Made by a program: the position numbers and the translations under genes. 64,000 nucleotides of DNA from Lyophyllum atratum (lineage: Eukaryota > Basidiomycota > Agaricomycetes > Agaricales > Lyophyllaceae), in NCBI GenBank assembly GCA_014905825.1, contig JACGCN010000002.1, forward strand, positions 930,001 through 994,000. The letters are read 5' to 3'. This document shows, piece by piece, positions 34,092 to 46,290 of this stretch (the first letter of the stretch is position 1; every line of letters starts with the position of its first letter). The notes beneath the pieces are model-generated. The model did not search any database. It was not told where the DNA came from and saw only the letters and a program-made list of their open reading frames with translations.

Positions 34092-34586
34092 TCAGCCGGG
34101 GAAGAACAACGTACGTCCGCGACACATATATACCTTTTTTCTGATTTCATTCAGCTTGCCCTTGCTCGCCAGATATGCTGCACCAGAATCCGCCCACACT
34201 TGATACTCAGCAACTTTGTTCTCTCCGTCAAAGTCGAGTATGTAGGCAAATGTCTCGTCCCAACTCTCCTTCGTGCTCATCCATGTAAACCGTGCTTGGC
34301 CTTTCATCGCGACTTTACGTGTTACTGGATCGACCACGAATTCAGAGAACCTCATGTTCTCATACAACAGAAGCGACGCGACTGTTTCAAAGTATTTCTG
34401 GACCTCGGCGAGTCCAACGAAGGGTCTTCCCAGGAAGGGCGCTAACGCGGGCTCTCCGTGTTCGATCGCGGTCGCTTGATGCGTCGTGGAGAAATGAGAA
34501 ATGAGAGTTGTGATGTCCTTCTTGTTTGCGAAGTCTTCACAAAACTGCTGCGCTGATGAAAGGAGCTCGCTCCTGGATGGGTTCAT
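34092..34586 (-). CDS. NTF2-like (SnoaL-type) small cytosolic protein
   Basis: Cone-shaped NTF2-like fold protein of a fungal-specific group with no assigned reaction. From the ATG at 34586 the product reads MNPSRSELLSSAQQFCEDFA, STTHQATAIEHGEPALAPFL, GRPFVGLAEVQKYFETV, NMRFSEFVVDPVTRKVAMKG, WDETFAYILDFDGENKVAEY and QVWADSGAAYLASKGKLNEI. A longer in-frame N-terminus to 34754 exists but does not look like protein of this family. The last residues, after NEIRK, may be intron read-through, as a GT donor lies there; the stop used is at 34092. Confidence 0.72.
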   Translation of the reverse strand: MNPSRSELLSSAQQFCEDFANKKDITTLISHFSTTHQATAIEHGEPALAPFLGRPFVGLAEVQKYFETVASLLLYENMRFSEFVVDPVTRKVAMKGQARFTWMSTKESWDETFAYILDFDGENKVAEYQVWADSGAAYLASKGKLNEIRKKVYMCRGRTLFFPG

Positions 34587-35275
34587 CTCGAACGTCGTGA
34601 AGAGCGAAGGTCCTGGCAAAGGTGACGCAATGGGCTCGCAGCTCCGGTCCGCACGCTCCGCTCGGCACGTGAAGGCGCGTGGGTTAGGTTTACGCGTTTG
34701 CAGCACAACGCTTGCCATGAGGATGTGAACGCAGCAAGCCCGGTAAGCCCTCACATTGAAAGTTTGCGACTCGCTTTACCTTCAAAGAACGCACGATCAT
34801 CAATCAAGGAGAGCCTGAAGCAAACGGGGGACTGAAGTTGTGTTTCAGCTTCGTCAAAACCACACTCCGCCTGGTATCCGTGACTGCGAATTCCCTTTTT
34901 GACAGACAAAGCGTCTCTCGTGTAACGCGCGAGGCCGTTACTAGTTATGCCACTGGCCCAACGGTTTTCATTTCCGAGCCTGTGGATTCTGCTCAGAAGA
35001 TGCGCGGTGGACGGCGAAGAACTTGCTACTGACGACAATGTGCCACACGAATAGACACTCACCTGAATCACGGAAATCTTGCCTTATATGTACACATTTC
35101 AGCTTATGGCCTACAACGTGTTCTATCGGTGGATGATATAGTCATCCTCTCGACCTCTTTGGCCATCTGGCCAGTTCATTTCGTGCCGCCATTGTATCTA
35201 ATCACTATTGTCTATGTGGCCGCGTGGCATCTAAGGGGACGAAGACATACCTCATTGTAACCACCTTGGTGTACC
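34587..35275. other. Intergenic divergent upstream region
   Basis: About 690 bp between the NTF2-like gene (-) and the DUF6741 gene (+). It holds open frames on both strands (for example 34751-35071 minus) with no recognisable family and no supportable splice pattern. Confidence 0.45.
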
Positions 35276-35282
35276 TATAAAG
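35276..35282 (+). promoter_or_regulatory. TATA box of the DUF6741 gene
   Basis: TATAAAG lies 48 bp before the ATG at 35330, implying a very short leader. Confidence 0.5.
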
Positions 35283-35329
35283 AGAGGGCCTGTTTCGACC
35301 TTTGCTTCAGTCATTCTTGCACCCCATCG

Positions 35330-36304
35330 ATGACTGCTATGGCCTATCCTGCGTATGACGGTTTCAGTCGCTCTCTATCACGTCGCCAGTCTATTGGATA
35401 TGGCGCTACGCCTATGTCCTATCCACAGCAGACGCTTTACCCTGACTCCCATGGATTCACTGATGTACGTTTCTCGTTCAAAAAGTTTCCACATTTATTT
35501 CTAATGCATTATATCAGTATCCTCAGCCTTCGTATCCGATTTACGGCCCTCCTCCACGGTCATCCACAATTCCAATGAGTCATCGACTGACTGGCCCTTG
35601 TACGCTGCCATGCTCGTACTTGATGTTTTTATCTAATCTTTCCATGTCTAGCCTATGACGATATGGACGTGCACGACGGATATTATCCAGATGACCGCCA
35701 ACTTTCTTCTGGACACCTTCCGATGATTCCTCACTCGGCCATGAATATGGGGAGACCCCGCCATCGTCGTCACTCGACTATCTCCTTCTCCTCTCGCCAG
35801 CCCGCAATACTTGACACCTACCGTCGGCCTAGCTCAGTTCACATCAAATTCAAGCGAAAGGGCGCATTCAGCGCTGGAATTAACCTTGGCGAGGCGCAGG
35901 ACCGTGTTCGGCTTTCGGGAAACGAATCATATAGACTGCATGACTTCCACGCGGATAGTCGCAGTAGGATTCTCCTGAGAGTTCAGGTGATTCTTTACGC
36001 TTTCACGAGGCTGCAAACATCGCTAATGAGAACCTTCAACAGTGGGCTGGTTACAGCTCGATGACCTACGAGATTCCTCTTGATGGGCATGACGGGCGTG
36101 TTAGTCTGCAGACTCTCGCGAGGCGTGTTTCGAGATCATGTGTGCACTATCTTCAGGTGAGCGTTTCGCTGATCTCGACATCATCCGAGTGCTTATCATT
36201 TCACCAGGCGAACATTATTCCTGTTGCTTTGGGACCGTGTGCAACTCCACCATCTAGAGGAGATTTCATACGGAGTGTGGCAGCCCATGCTATCTGCGCG
36301 GTAG
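35330..36304 (+). CDS. Conserved basidiomycete protein (DUF6741)
   Basis: Protein family of unknown function found in mushroom genomes. The N-terminal half is Tyr/Pro/Ser-rich (SLSRRQSIGYGATPMSYPQQ, PRHRRHSTISFSSRQ) and probably disordered. The C-terminal half carries the conserved block: VHIKFKRKGAFSAGINLGEA, SMTYEIPLDGHDGRVSLQTL, ARRVSRSCVHYLQANIIPVA. After that the frame must shift by one base in the T run at 36228-36230 to continue WDRVQLHHLEEISYGVWQPM and reach the stop at 36302-36304. The conserved continuation makes this a likely one-base insertion error. Four or five short introns. Confidence 0.75.
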
Positions 36305-36630
36305 ACATCCGATCGCCGAGCACATGCCGCAGCGTCTTCACTGTTCTGGCGCGGCTCAGTCCTTGATTTCGTGCCTCGCCTACTGTAAAAAGAGGCCGGA
36401 TTTTTGGATTACTTGCCTCGCCTGCGGAGACCTTTCATAAGCGAGTTATCCTAACCACATCTTACGCTACTACCTCACGAATATCATTGTACACCTAACA
36501 TCCTTCTCCTCTTATTAATTTCCCATCCCTTGTACATACCCATACCCATCATTATGCAATGCCATCCCCTTGATACTTTCTTGAAGCTGCTGCATTTTGT
36601 CAGTGAATACTAAATAGAGTTCGCCTCATG

Positions 36631-36662
36631 ACGCGCCGGATCAGGTGACTTCAATAAACGCG
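36631..36662. promoter_or_regulatory. Two ACGCG cores upstream of the Mrc1-like gene
   Basis: ACGCG occurs at 36631-36635 and 36658-36662, about 90-120 bp before the first plausible start. In yeasts replication genes such as mrc1 are MBF targets; two cores within 32 bp are suggestive, not proof. Confidence 0.3.
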
Positions 36663-36749
36663 ATATGTCACGTTGTGACTGATAGTTTAGCGTGACTCCC
36701 GTCCTCGAGCGCTCTCATCACCCTTTCGTTCCCTGCGTCGTTTTCCGTG

Positions 36750-39700
36750 AAAATGCCAGTATGCGAAGATTCCTCAATTGTACCTAGACTCCACCTTCTC
36801 CCCGTCTGCCCCAGCCACGCCGCACGTTGTGAAACGCGCTGGACGGACATATGGACGGCCACGACACGTCGAACCTGTCGACGACTGACTCTGATACCTC
36901 CCTCATACATTCAGCGAGAAGCTCAGGATCGCGCAGTAGCATTTACAGGACAGGGCCACTAGACTTGAACGAGGAAATACCCCCGAGCTCGGATCCAGCA
37001 CCTTCATATTCTGATGTAGGACCATACCAACGAGGAGGAGGAGGACAACGCGGAGCAGGACGCGTCTTCCGGATTTCAATTTGACTGGAAGAAGAAGTTG
37101 AAGGAGATGGACGAGCAGGAAGACTTCGATGTCGACATGGTGGGCGTTTCGCACGAAAGGGACGCGCCCCCACCACGCATTGAACCAGACGATAAATCCG
37201 CTTTGTCCCCTCAAAGGCCAGCTATTACGGAAGAATTATATGTCCCGACGTCTTCTGTTGATGGTGGCACGGACGCTTTGACGGAAGACGTTTTTGGTCC
37301 ACCCTCGAGCAACCTAATCGCTTCGTCACCTCCGCCACATAGGTCCTTTGGTAGAAGCCCATCTCCGAAGCCTGTCCCCAGCCGTCGACGGATAAACCGC
37401 ATTCTTCAGGACTCTGAGGACGAGGACGATAATAACAAAAATTCCTCTCCTACTTCGCCGGCATTCCCACACCCCATCACAACACCCAAACCCGAGTCAT
37501 CCCCCACCCCACCGACGTCTGAGGACGACATGTCTACACATGCAAGACGTGATGCTAAAGGCAAAGGAAAGGAGAAAGCTGCCGCGCGTCCAAATGTGCC
37601 CCCGCTTCGATTTTCTGAAGCATTAGGTTCTGCAAGCGCCGTTAAACCTACGAAGGTTTCTTCCAAAAACATACGGAGCAAAGGGCAGAAAATCAAGGTT
37701 TGACCCGCTCATGCCTTCTGGTTATTAAAAGGCTGAAAGTGCTTGTTAGGCACCCACGAAGAAGGAGCTTGCAGAGACAGCAGCGTGATAGGTCACGCAT
37801 TGCCTCAGACCAACGGATAGCGATTCCCCGTCCTGAGGGTGCAACCCACAAGTATTCAATACAGAACCTGTTCCAGACTATATCGTACGTGAAGGCCGCA
37901 GTCTCCGAATGTCATGTTTCGTTAACAGCATAGTCCAGGTCTAATAAATCGGATGTTGATCCAGACCCTATTGCTGATTTCTCCTCTGACCCTGTCACTT
38001 CCCCGGCACATCCATATGTTGCGCCTTCGCCGCCAACTCTTCGTCAAGGTGATGGTTCACCACTCCGACCATCTCCAAAACAAGCTCGGAAAAGTCCACT
38101 GAAGGCTATTGCCTCTTTCCCGATCTGGAGATGACTCGGACACGGAGCTTCCGGAAGTAGGGTGTGCTCCTCGCGCAGGAGAGGCAGAAGCAAGACCACG
38201 AGAGGCTTCAGGAGACTAAAATGCGGCTTGCACTAGCTCAGAAGGCTAAAGCACCAACCTCTGACAGCGACGACGACGATGGTCTCGAAATTGTCCAGCT
38301 GCTGACATGCAGATGGTGATCAAGGAAGAAAATGCAGAACGAAAGTCTGGGCGGAAAAAGCAGATGTCGGAGGGTCGTAAAAGGCAACTCAATCTTGGGG
38401 GTTTCGGTCCCGCGAAACAGAAAGCAATGGAGACCCAGGGGACAGTCAGCGTCATGCAGTTACTCAAGGGTACGGGACCGCGGAAGGGAAAGAAGGATGA
38501 AGGTCACTTGACTCCAGGCGGGCTCAATAAGCTCATAGTTCTCGCAGTCGACCACCAGAATCAGCAGGTCACACGAGGAAAGGTGGATGAGTGGGAACGA
38601 CGCGGTGGTAAGATCAGAAGCGGAGAAGAGGGAGGATCGTCGTCTGTACAAGAGGCGAGCAGGGTCTACGCGGAGAAGGCCTCAAATTACCAGAAGGCAG
38701 ATACATTGGAATGGATGTTGATCTGGACGAGAATGATGGAAGTGACGAAGATTGGGAACCAGGTCAGGATATTGAAGAGAGAGGATCGGCGAGCCCTTCT
38801 CCTCAGCCAGTCGACAGCGGCGATGAAGATGACGAAGGAGGCGATAACCAGATTGAATACGACGACGCGGACATCACCATGGTTCACGAGGAGGATTCCA
38901 CCCCACGGACGGACGATGAGCACTTAGTGCCTGTAAAATTGCCTAGTCGTCGCTCCAAGAACAAGCACATTGTCGTGTCCGATTCCGAAGGTGGGAGATG
39001 ACGACGAAAATATGCGCTCCTGCGAGCACCAGCTCCACCGCTGGACAGGGCCGTTTCCCAACTAGTCCGCTTGCAGCACAAGTTGGCCACGACGAAAACG
39101 CTTATCTCCCTCCCTTGCTCGAAGCCTATATTATCGCACCGAGGGTCTCTATCTTCCATGGATGACCCAACCGAGGACGAGGGCGATAAGGAGAATGAAA
39201 ACTCGCGTATGTGGGATCGTGGGGAGGACAAGGAAAATAAGGCTGTTGTTCGACACAGGGTAGCCGGTACAAAACCTCCCCTCGGGACAAGAAAGAGCTC
39301 CTTGTTCGACCTGGAAAGTTTACCCTTGAGAGGATTGTCGATGTCTCCTGGGATATCTGCTGACACAGACAACGACAGTCCTGGTAATGGTAATAATGAG
39401 AGCAGGAGCCCCTTCAAGAACCTGATGGACGATGATGACCTATTCGCCTCTCCATCGAGGTCAACCAAATTTCCCACCTCATTTGAGGCCAGACTGAAGC
39501 AGACATCGCCCGCGGCGCCCTTCCCTTCAACCATACCCCTCTCGCTCGCCCCGTTCATTGGCGCCCAAAGTCTGTTTTCCAAGTTCTCCGAAGATGAGCC
39601 TACACTTGCACCAGGTCCTGCAGCGCTAGAGCCCAGCTTCTCGGATCTATTTGAGTCTGGCACGGAAAAGCCGAAAGGAGAGCCATCGAAACGGCCACTG

Positions 39701-41674
39701 GGTGGTCTGTCGGTGTCATTCTCGGATGAGGTAGGCTATTTCACTGTCGGTCATAACGCAAATTCCTGACTAAAGATGTCCTCCCACCAGCCCTCACCTC
39801 ATAATAAGCTCAGCCGGACCAGTTTTGCTGGTGACCTTGGCCTGACTCAGGATGTTGCTTTGCAGCCCGCTTTCCATGTCAGCGGAAACTTGCTTCGTAA
39901 GGCAGATCAGATCTTCGAGAAGGAGCAGGAATACGTGTTGGAAGCTGCGAACAAGAAACCGCAGAAAGGCTCAGAGCTCTATGTTAACGATCATGGGTTC
40001 GTTTTTCTTGTATCAAGTTCAACTGTCCGCTCTAAATTTGTCCTCCTTTTGGTAGTTTCCTTACCCAAACCAGGCCAGATGTAGCAAGCCCAGAAGTCTA
40101 TCGACCTCCGTCGCCCACGCAAGGTATCGCGTTCAATCGATCTTCTGAACCTCAATCCTCCGACCGTCGCCCTCTTCGCACTATCTCCCTTGCCGATGAC
40201 GTCGAATTTGATTCTCCTGCGCCACTCAATCGTTTACGCAAACGTGCAACGACACCTACCTCACCCCTGCTTGACACTGGCTACCATCCAAGTCCATCTC
40301 CAGGGCCCGAGCGCGCCCAAGCGGCTGACCAACGCGTTCGATGTGATGAAGCGTCCTGCTAAAGCTCGGACCGACAAACCCAAGCTTGGGAGATCGGAGT
40401 TTATTGAACAAGAAGCCCAAGAGTCGGATGACGATGAGATGTTTGGATTTGGCCCTGGAATGAAAAACAGGGAAAACGAGGAGGATGGGGAGGACTTGGA
40501 TAAGACACTCGAAACGTTAGTTGATGATAAAGAAATGGACGAGGAGACGGTCGCTGCTCAGCTCGTTATGGAAAAATACAAGTAGGTCCTGCTTACATGC
40601 TGTAGATGACATGACAGCTAAACTCGTTCTAGGGAACAAGAAGACCTTGATGATCTCGAGCTGGAGAAACTTCATCAGGCTGCGGTACAGGGACAGTTGC
40701 GCAAGAGGCGACGTAACCGGGGGTTCGGCATGGAGGATAGTGACGACGATAGCGACGAAGATGAGGCGAATCGCAGAATCCGCCGGGGCATGCACAAGAA
40801 ACAGAAGATCGACAGAGATAACATCAAAGAGCTTGGTTAGTACTGTTCCCGATGTCCATTCGAAGCTTACCACTGATCATATCCGCAGGAGAGCACGAAG
40901 AGACCAAGTCATTTTATAATGTCTATGAAGGTGATCTGATCGCCGGCAACGAGGACTTCACATATCTCCAAGATCCTCAACCGCGCGATATCGTCATGAC
41001 CAACCAGGAGGAGGATAACGAAGAAGAGGAACCACGCGAAGCCATCACAACTGCAGAGGTTGCTAGGCTTGCAAGGGAATATGCACAAGAACAACGGGAT
41101 GACGTATGTTATTCGGAAACTTATCCTCATTTTCGATGTATTGATAGTTTATGTTAGGATGAGGAGTATCTTGATCCTCATGATGTGTCATGGACGGACG
41201 AGAAATACTCAGACGAAGAGAACCTCCACGTAAAGTCTGTCGACTTGAACGTAAGGAAGCGGCCGGCGGCACGGCGCAGAGGACTGGATCAGGCTGACTT
41301 TGATGTGGGTTTCGAGGTTCGTCGGTCATTATAATACCAAACCTTACAGCCTAAAACTAACGATCTCACCCCCTTGGGCTTCACAGATGGCTCCGCCCAA
41401 ACAAGTCATCGCAGAAGGGAGCATGAGTCGTATGCAGTCATGGGCCAAAGGCGAGGGAAGGTCGCGCCATAATGGAACAGGGCGCAACGTCGGCGGTGCT
41501 GCGGTCACAGGACACAAGGCCAAGTCTGGCGGAGGCTCTTTGCGCAGCAACTCAGCAGCGAGTTCTGCGTCAAGTGCATCAAGCAAACCTTCGGAGCCAC
41601 GACGGCCTGTGAAAGCTCAACCAAGTTTACTTGCGAACGTGGCAATCGAGAGGCGGAATATGCGTTTCGGATGA
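36750..41674 (+). CDS. Mrc1/claspin-like replication checkpoint mediator
   Basis: Large acidic protein of the replication fork that transmits stress signals to the checkpoint kinase. Recognisable parts in order: KRAGRTYGRPR near the N-terminus, FDWKKKLKEMDEQEDFDVDM, many Ser/Asp/Glu-rich segments, NAERKSGRKKQMSEGRKRQL, a fork-binding-like region with GGLNKLIVLAVDHQNQQVTR, and the Mrc1-like domain in KLHQAAVQGQLRKRRRNRGF to DFTYLQDPQPRDIVMTNQ. The C-terminus is basic and ends NVAIERRNMRFG at 41672-41674. The start is uncertain. At least five one-base shifts (for example near 36890, 37040, 38140, 39000 and 40330) break the frame in low-complexity stretches. The reading frame returns each time to family-like sequence. 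Identity is good, exon details are poor. Confidence 0.72.
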
Positions 41675-42022
41675 GTGATGGGCTAATCGCTTGTTACTGG
41701 TATCCATATCTCTGAAGTTTCGACATATTTATTCTTGTAAATTACGCTATTTAAAGCCATGTAGTCAGGTATCAAATCAAACATTCCACCTTACATCGGT
41801 AGAAGATAATGAGTATGCAATGGATGCATATAGGCGTGAATGGTGATCCTCATGAAGTGGAAGTGCGATAGCAACGCCTAGCCTATACCCAAGTCTGGAG
41901 AGGGGAAATTCGGGCAGTTCATGCTTTCGACATTGGGACGTCTTCCGGCTTCATTGACCGCTGGCCGGTGCTTGTACCAAATGCGCTGCTATATGCAGTT
42001 GTCGTGGACGAACCATGTGGGG

Positions 42023-44043
42023 TCAATCCCAATTTGACGTCATGGGACTAGTTGGTATACAAGTTAGATACATGCAGTAGTCAGCGCACTGGGGCAAACG
42101 GACCTCTGCAGCGTGTCGTGAGGCGTCGTGTTCTGTGCGGGTGCCGCTGACGCCACCGTCGAACTGGATGACCCCGAGCGTAACCTCCGATGGCTCCTGG
42201 AACGTATTCCGAACGTTCAGACTTGATAGAAAAGAATGCGGATTCAGGTGGACCATCGATTAGCACCACTATCAAGACCAATAAGGAATAGCTCGTTTCA
42301 ACTCACGTCGCTAACACCGAGTTGACATAGACTAGGGAGACCGTAAATTAATCAATTAAGTGATATCTTTCATAAAGGTGGTAGCACGCACGTTTACCAA
42401 CGGCCTGGTGAAACGGTTGCCAAAACGTATCATGCGGGAGTGCAACATTCTAGGGTCAGCCGTCAGTAATCCTGCTTCTATATCTTACATGAAGGGGACA
42501 CACCAAGACCAAGAATAAAAACTGAGTAACGCTAGAAGAAAAATACTTAAAGTGGGGTGTAGTCCCATCGGGTGGAGGAACGTACGCAGTGAGAATGCCT
42601 GCCGAAGTAACATTAATGTGATATATAAGCAGATACATAAAGACTCACCCCGACTGACGGCGTATAGCATTAAGCTATCGATAATCGCTTCAGTCCTGTT
42701 TTGAGAATTGAATCCTACAACACGTCTTGCGTGCAGGAAGAAACATAGGGCAACCGTGATCAAGATATCATCTAAGGATGCAAGGCCTTGTACAAGACCA
42801 CTGATGATCTAGAAGCGACCGTCAGTTGATTCTGGAGACTCAATATCACTGCACTAACGGTGAATTTCTTTTCCGAGATCGATGTCGCTAATGGATTCCG
42901 GAACCTAGAAATTATTTAGGGAAACCGATGCCGAGTCGACATGAGCTAGAATTGTCATACAGATGTTCGGTTGTCACTTCCGAGAGGTGAACTTAGCAAA
43001 CGTGTCCATTTTTCTCTACGTTGACCAAAGGTCTTACCAAGTCCGAGAGCTAAAAATCAGCAATGTCAAAAGCATTGCGGATATAACAGACCATCAACAG
43101 TACGTACCCAGCGTGACGAGAGCAAGCAGAAGCTAATTTCACTTGATCAATGGTTTCCGAGTGACAGTGAGCCGCGATACATACGATTATAATAGGAACA
43201 GATTTATTAGAGCTCACTGCCAGACAAATATCGTGAGTCAGTCCGGATAGTACCATCTCATTGGTAATAGAATGCCTACCTCTCCAGATCGTTCGGGCGT
43301 AGAAGCTGTAGAACTCGTTGATATCCATCAACAGGTTGAACACTGAATCGATGAAACGTACACTTGAGCGACGAAGGTGATTATAGTCTGAAAACGTCAT
43401 CAAAAACCAGCAAAGAAGATAGAGATGATTTTGAAACATACCACAAGCAATTTCTCTGCCTTCGAAGAGGGATCAGATTTACTAACAAGGGCAAGTGTCT
43501 GAGGCCCCTACCGTGAAACTCCTGTACATCGCCGGTCAGCAATCGAGGCAAATATAATGAAGAGGTAAGCGGGAGGTACCATGGAATTATCAAATTGACT
43601 TGTGGGGGCTTGGCGAAGTTCAACACGAAAAATGTGTATAGTGAGTGCGCCACGAATATGGTTGTCAGAGAGTCGAGGACCCTTTGATGAACAGATCGGG
43701 TCAATCGCATAGACAGAGCGCGCATGACAGAGCACCAACCATAGCAGCGCGACCTAATGGGTCACAACGGCTTTGAGCAAAACAAAAAGCAAGCATGTGG
43801 AGAGCACTCACTGTCGCTTTGAGCAGTCGATGGTCTTTAGGATAGTTTCGATAATAAATGTACGTTTGCAAGCAAGTTATTCCATACAATCTAGTGCAAA
43901 TTGAAATTCGAGGGAGCCTCGGCCACGGAATTCACGACGTAAACTCACGTGGTTGCGATCGTGAATCCGATGAAAGATGTGCCGAAGACTTGCTTGACGA
44001 GGGTAACAATCTGGGCAGCCTTGTCGGCCTGCGACGTCGACAT
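42023..44043 (-). CDS. DUF6534 multi-span membrane protein, second copy
   Basis: Same family as the gene at 15686, on the other strand. From the ATG at 44043 the product reads MSTSQADKAAQIVTLVKQVF, GTSFIGFTIATTLYG, ITCLQTYIYYRNYPKDHRLL, WVLDSLTTIFVAHSLYTFFV, FYARTIWR, SSNKSVPIIIVCIAA, and near the end the typical FLSSLNVRNTF before a polar tail. The family pattern (LYG-TCLQT-YYR-YPKD, LDS-H-hydrophobic, RxWRLS, LxxLNxR) is clear. Introns are many and short; those between 42300 and 43600 were not resolved. The end is a model. It is divergent from the terpene synthase, 780 bp between starts. Confidence 0.7.
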
Positions 44044-44822
44044 TGGCTACCAGCAGGGCCTTTCGTTGGGTTCCGGAGAGATTGCGAAGCGTTCCTGGTA
44101 TAAGTGCAGGAAACGGGGGACTGACTGCTCCTGTTTTGGCAATGTTCACCCAGCGCTCAGCGTGGTTTGACGGCTATGACGGGCGGTGAGAAGATTCTGA
44201 AGAATACTGGACGAGCGTATCATGTGCATGGTGCGTGTTGTAACGTTGAGTCACAGTGGAAGCTACCTAGCCATCATTCGGAAGATGTGGTATCCGACCA
44301 TGAGCGCGTCCTGATAAGCGATGCGGTGCAATTATCGAGATGAAGAATGGTTCAACAACGAACGTGCTGGCCGACGGCCGTCCTCCGATAGCGTGAGTGA
44401 AGGCGACCGGAGACCGCAAGCCCTGCCGGTCTCCGGTAATCCACCGATATTGCCAAATTCCAATCCCTTCCATATGATGCATGGAGCGATGAGGCGGTGA
44501 TACCAACGTGGTCAGATACTGGATGGAGCTGAGCGGAATCACGATTCTCAGCGGTCCCTAGTCTTAACCGGAAGCAAACGAATCACAAATAGGTGCAGCA
44601 ATTCAGTTTGACGACTAGGTTTGAAGATGCACATGCGCGCCAGTGTTCTTTGATGACTTTCGTGATCAAGGCAAGGCAGTGAAAGGCAGTGAAATGCAGA
44701 ACAGAGTCGGAACAGAGAAGAGATCATTCTAAATATAGCTCTCGGCAAGATCAGTCACCAAGATCACTTGAATGAGAACATAACTCGGTACCGGGAGAAC
44801 GAAACGCTTTCACGGAGGCAAA

Positions 44823-46085
44823 ATGGTGCAATACCGCGTTGAAAACCTCCTGAGCCTCTTGCAAGCGTACATCAAACCCAATAACCCCAATCACGACGTC
44901 CTGGAGGCAGAATATGTTGCGTGGATTGACGACTCCCCATTTCTCAACGATGCTCATAAAAAGGTATGCCTTTTTGGTGGATTCGACCAAGCTGGCTAAG
45001 TGCGAACTTGTTGAACACAGGCCTGGAAGCGAGCGGAACTGCCTCTCCTCATGTCTCGAGTCTTCCCGGAATCAGACCAAGGACCCCTACGCGTTAGTCT
45101 GGAATATATGATGTTGTTCTTGATGCTGGAGCAGCTGACGTGAGTACTGCATGTACACCTTGGGATACATGAAATAGGGTGTGTGTCCATCGCTGACATG
45201 GTATGATCAGCGATACACCTGCTACAGCGGCCGAGGCCCAGAAATGGGCGGATATCTATGTTCAGGCGTTTAAACAGACCTTGAGTAGCGAGACAACAGG
45301 TCCTGCTTCCGCCATCAAACAGTGCTGTGCCTTTCACCTTGCATCTCTCCCTGCTGATACTCATGGATGTATTTACATAGTCTTGCTTCTCGTGTATTGA
45401 ACGCCTTTGATGAAGCATACCGACCGAATCTGATCGCAAGCAACGTCCTCTTGGCAGAGGGTGTCGTGAAAGAGGCATTGGATCGCGAAAATCCTAATCA
45501 TGACCTCAGCTTGCAAGCCTACATGGAAACCCGAAGAGACTCCATCGGTCTCCGCCCTTTCCTTGATTTTGGGCGGTGGATCTGGAAGTTGGATATTCCA
45601 CAAGACATTTTATCGCATCCAGGCGTCGCTAAACTGGAAGAGCAAACGATAGATATGGTTTCTCTTGCTAATGTAAGTCCGTGAATGTTTCAAGGGTAGG
45701 CTCAGTCGATATCCCTGCCTTCTAGGACCTTTATTCGTACAGGAAGGAATTCTTCGAAAGTGGGGCCCACCACAACTACGTGACCGTCGTCATGCAGGAT
45801 CCCATTGCCAACATCCCCGCCTCAGACCGTCAGGCAGCCATTGACTATACATGCAAGCGGTTCACCGAAATCCTGACGGACTTTCATCGCTGCAAGAAAG
45901 AGCTTCCATCGTTTGGCGAGAATGTCGACAAGATGATCGGGCGGTATATCTCTGTTATGATGGACCTCGTCGTCGGTAATATCCAGTGGAGTCTTGCTTG
46001 CAGGCGATATGGACATTTCGATACCTCTAAAGAAGTAAATGAGGCAACCTGGGGGGAGGTCACTTTCGACATGGACCCATTGTAG
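44823..46085 (+). CDS. Terpene synthase, trichodiene-synthase-like (probable sesquiterpene cyclase)
   Basis: Class I terpene cyclase acting on a prenyl diphosphate, probably farnesyl diphosphate. Five exons (44823-44963, 45021-45139, 45211-45321, 45381-45672, 45726-46085) give 340 residues without correction, a normal length. The aspartate-rich metal site aligns to EQLTD in LFLMLEQLTDTPATA (usual form DExxD). The NSE metal motif is NDLYSYRKE, assembled across the last intron. The C-terminal effector RY pair is in CRRYGHF. The N-terminus (MVQYRVENLLSLLQAY) could extend by an upstream exon I cannot see. Neighbours are a DUF6534 membrane gene and mitochondrial genes, so no cluster is evident. 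Confidence 0.88.
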
Positions 46086-46102
46086 ATGAGAGAGATTCAG
46101 AG

Positions 46103-46290
46103 AGTCGGCTTTCAGTGGGTTTAACTTTGTATGTAAGACGTAGAGCTCATGTGTCCTGCATGGGCAAGACAAGGACTGGAGAGGCGCAGATCAGACAGTC
46201 GGCTTTCAGTGGGTTTAACTTTGTATGTAAGACGTAGAGCTCATGTGTCCTGCATGGACAAGACAGAGACTGGAAAGGCGCAGATTTCAC
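46103..46290. repeat. Tandem duplication, two copies of a 94-bp unit
   Basis: Copy 1 spans 46103-46196 and copy 2 46197-46290, both starting AGTCGGCTTTCAGTGGG. They are identical over the first 60 or so bases and differ by a handful of substitutions toward the end. The array begins 17 bp after the terpene synthase stop and so lies in its 3' untranslated region or terminator. Confidence 0.9.

Noticed and set aside
36602..36750. TATA or other core promoter element for the Mrc1-like gene
   Set aside because: No TATAAA-like box at suitable distance, and the start codon is not secure.
18829..46085. P450 at 18829, P450 relic at 26690 and terpene synthase at 44823 as one biosynthetic cluster
   Set aside because: They are separated by 17-24 kb of housek­eeping genes (UroD, Cdc14, Mbp1-like, ribosomal protein, Mrc1-like), and there is no tailoring enzyme beside the cyclase.
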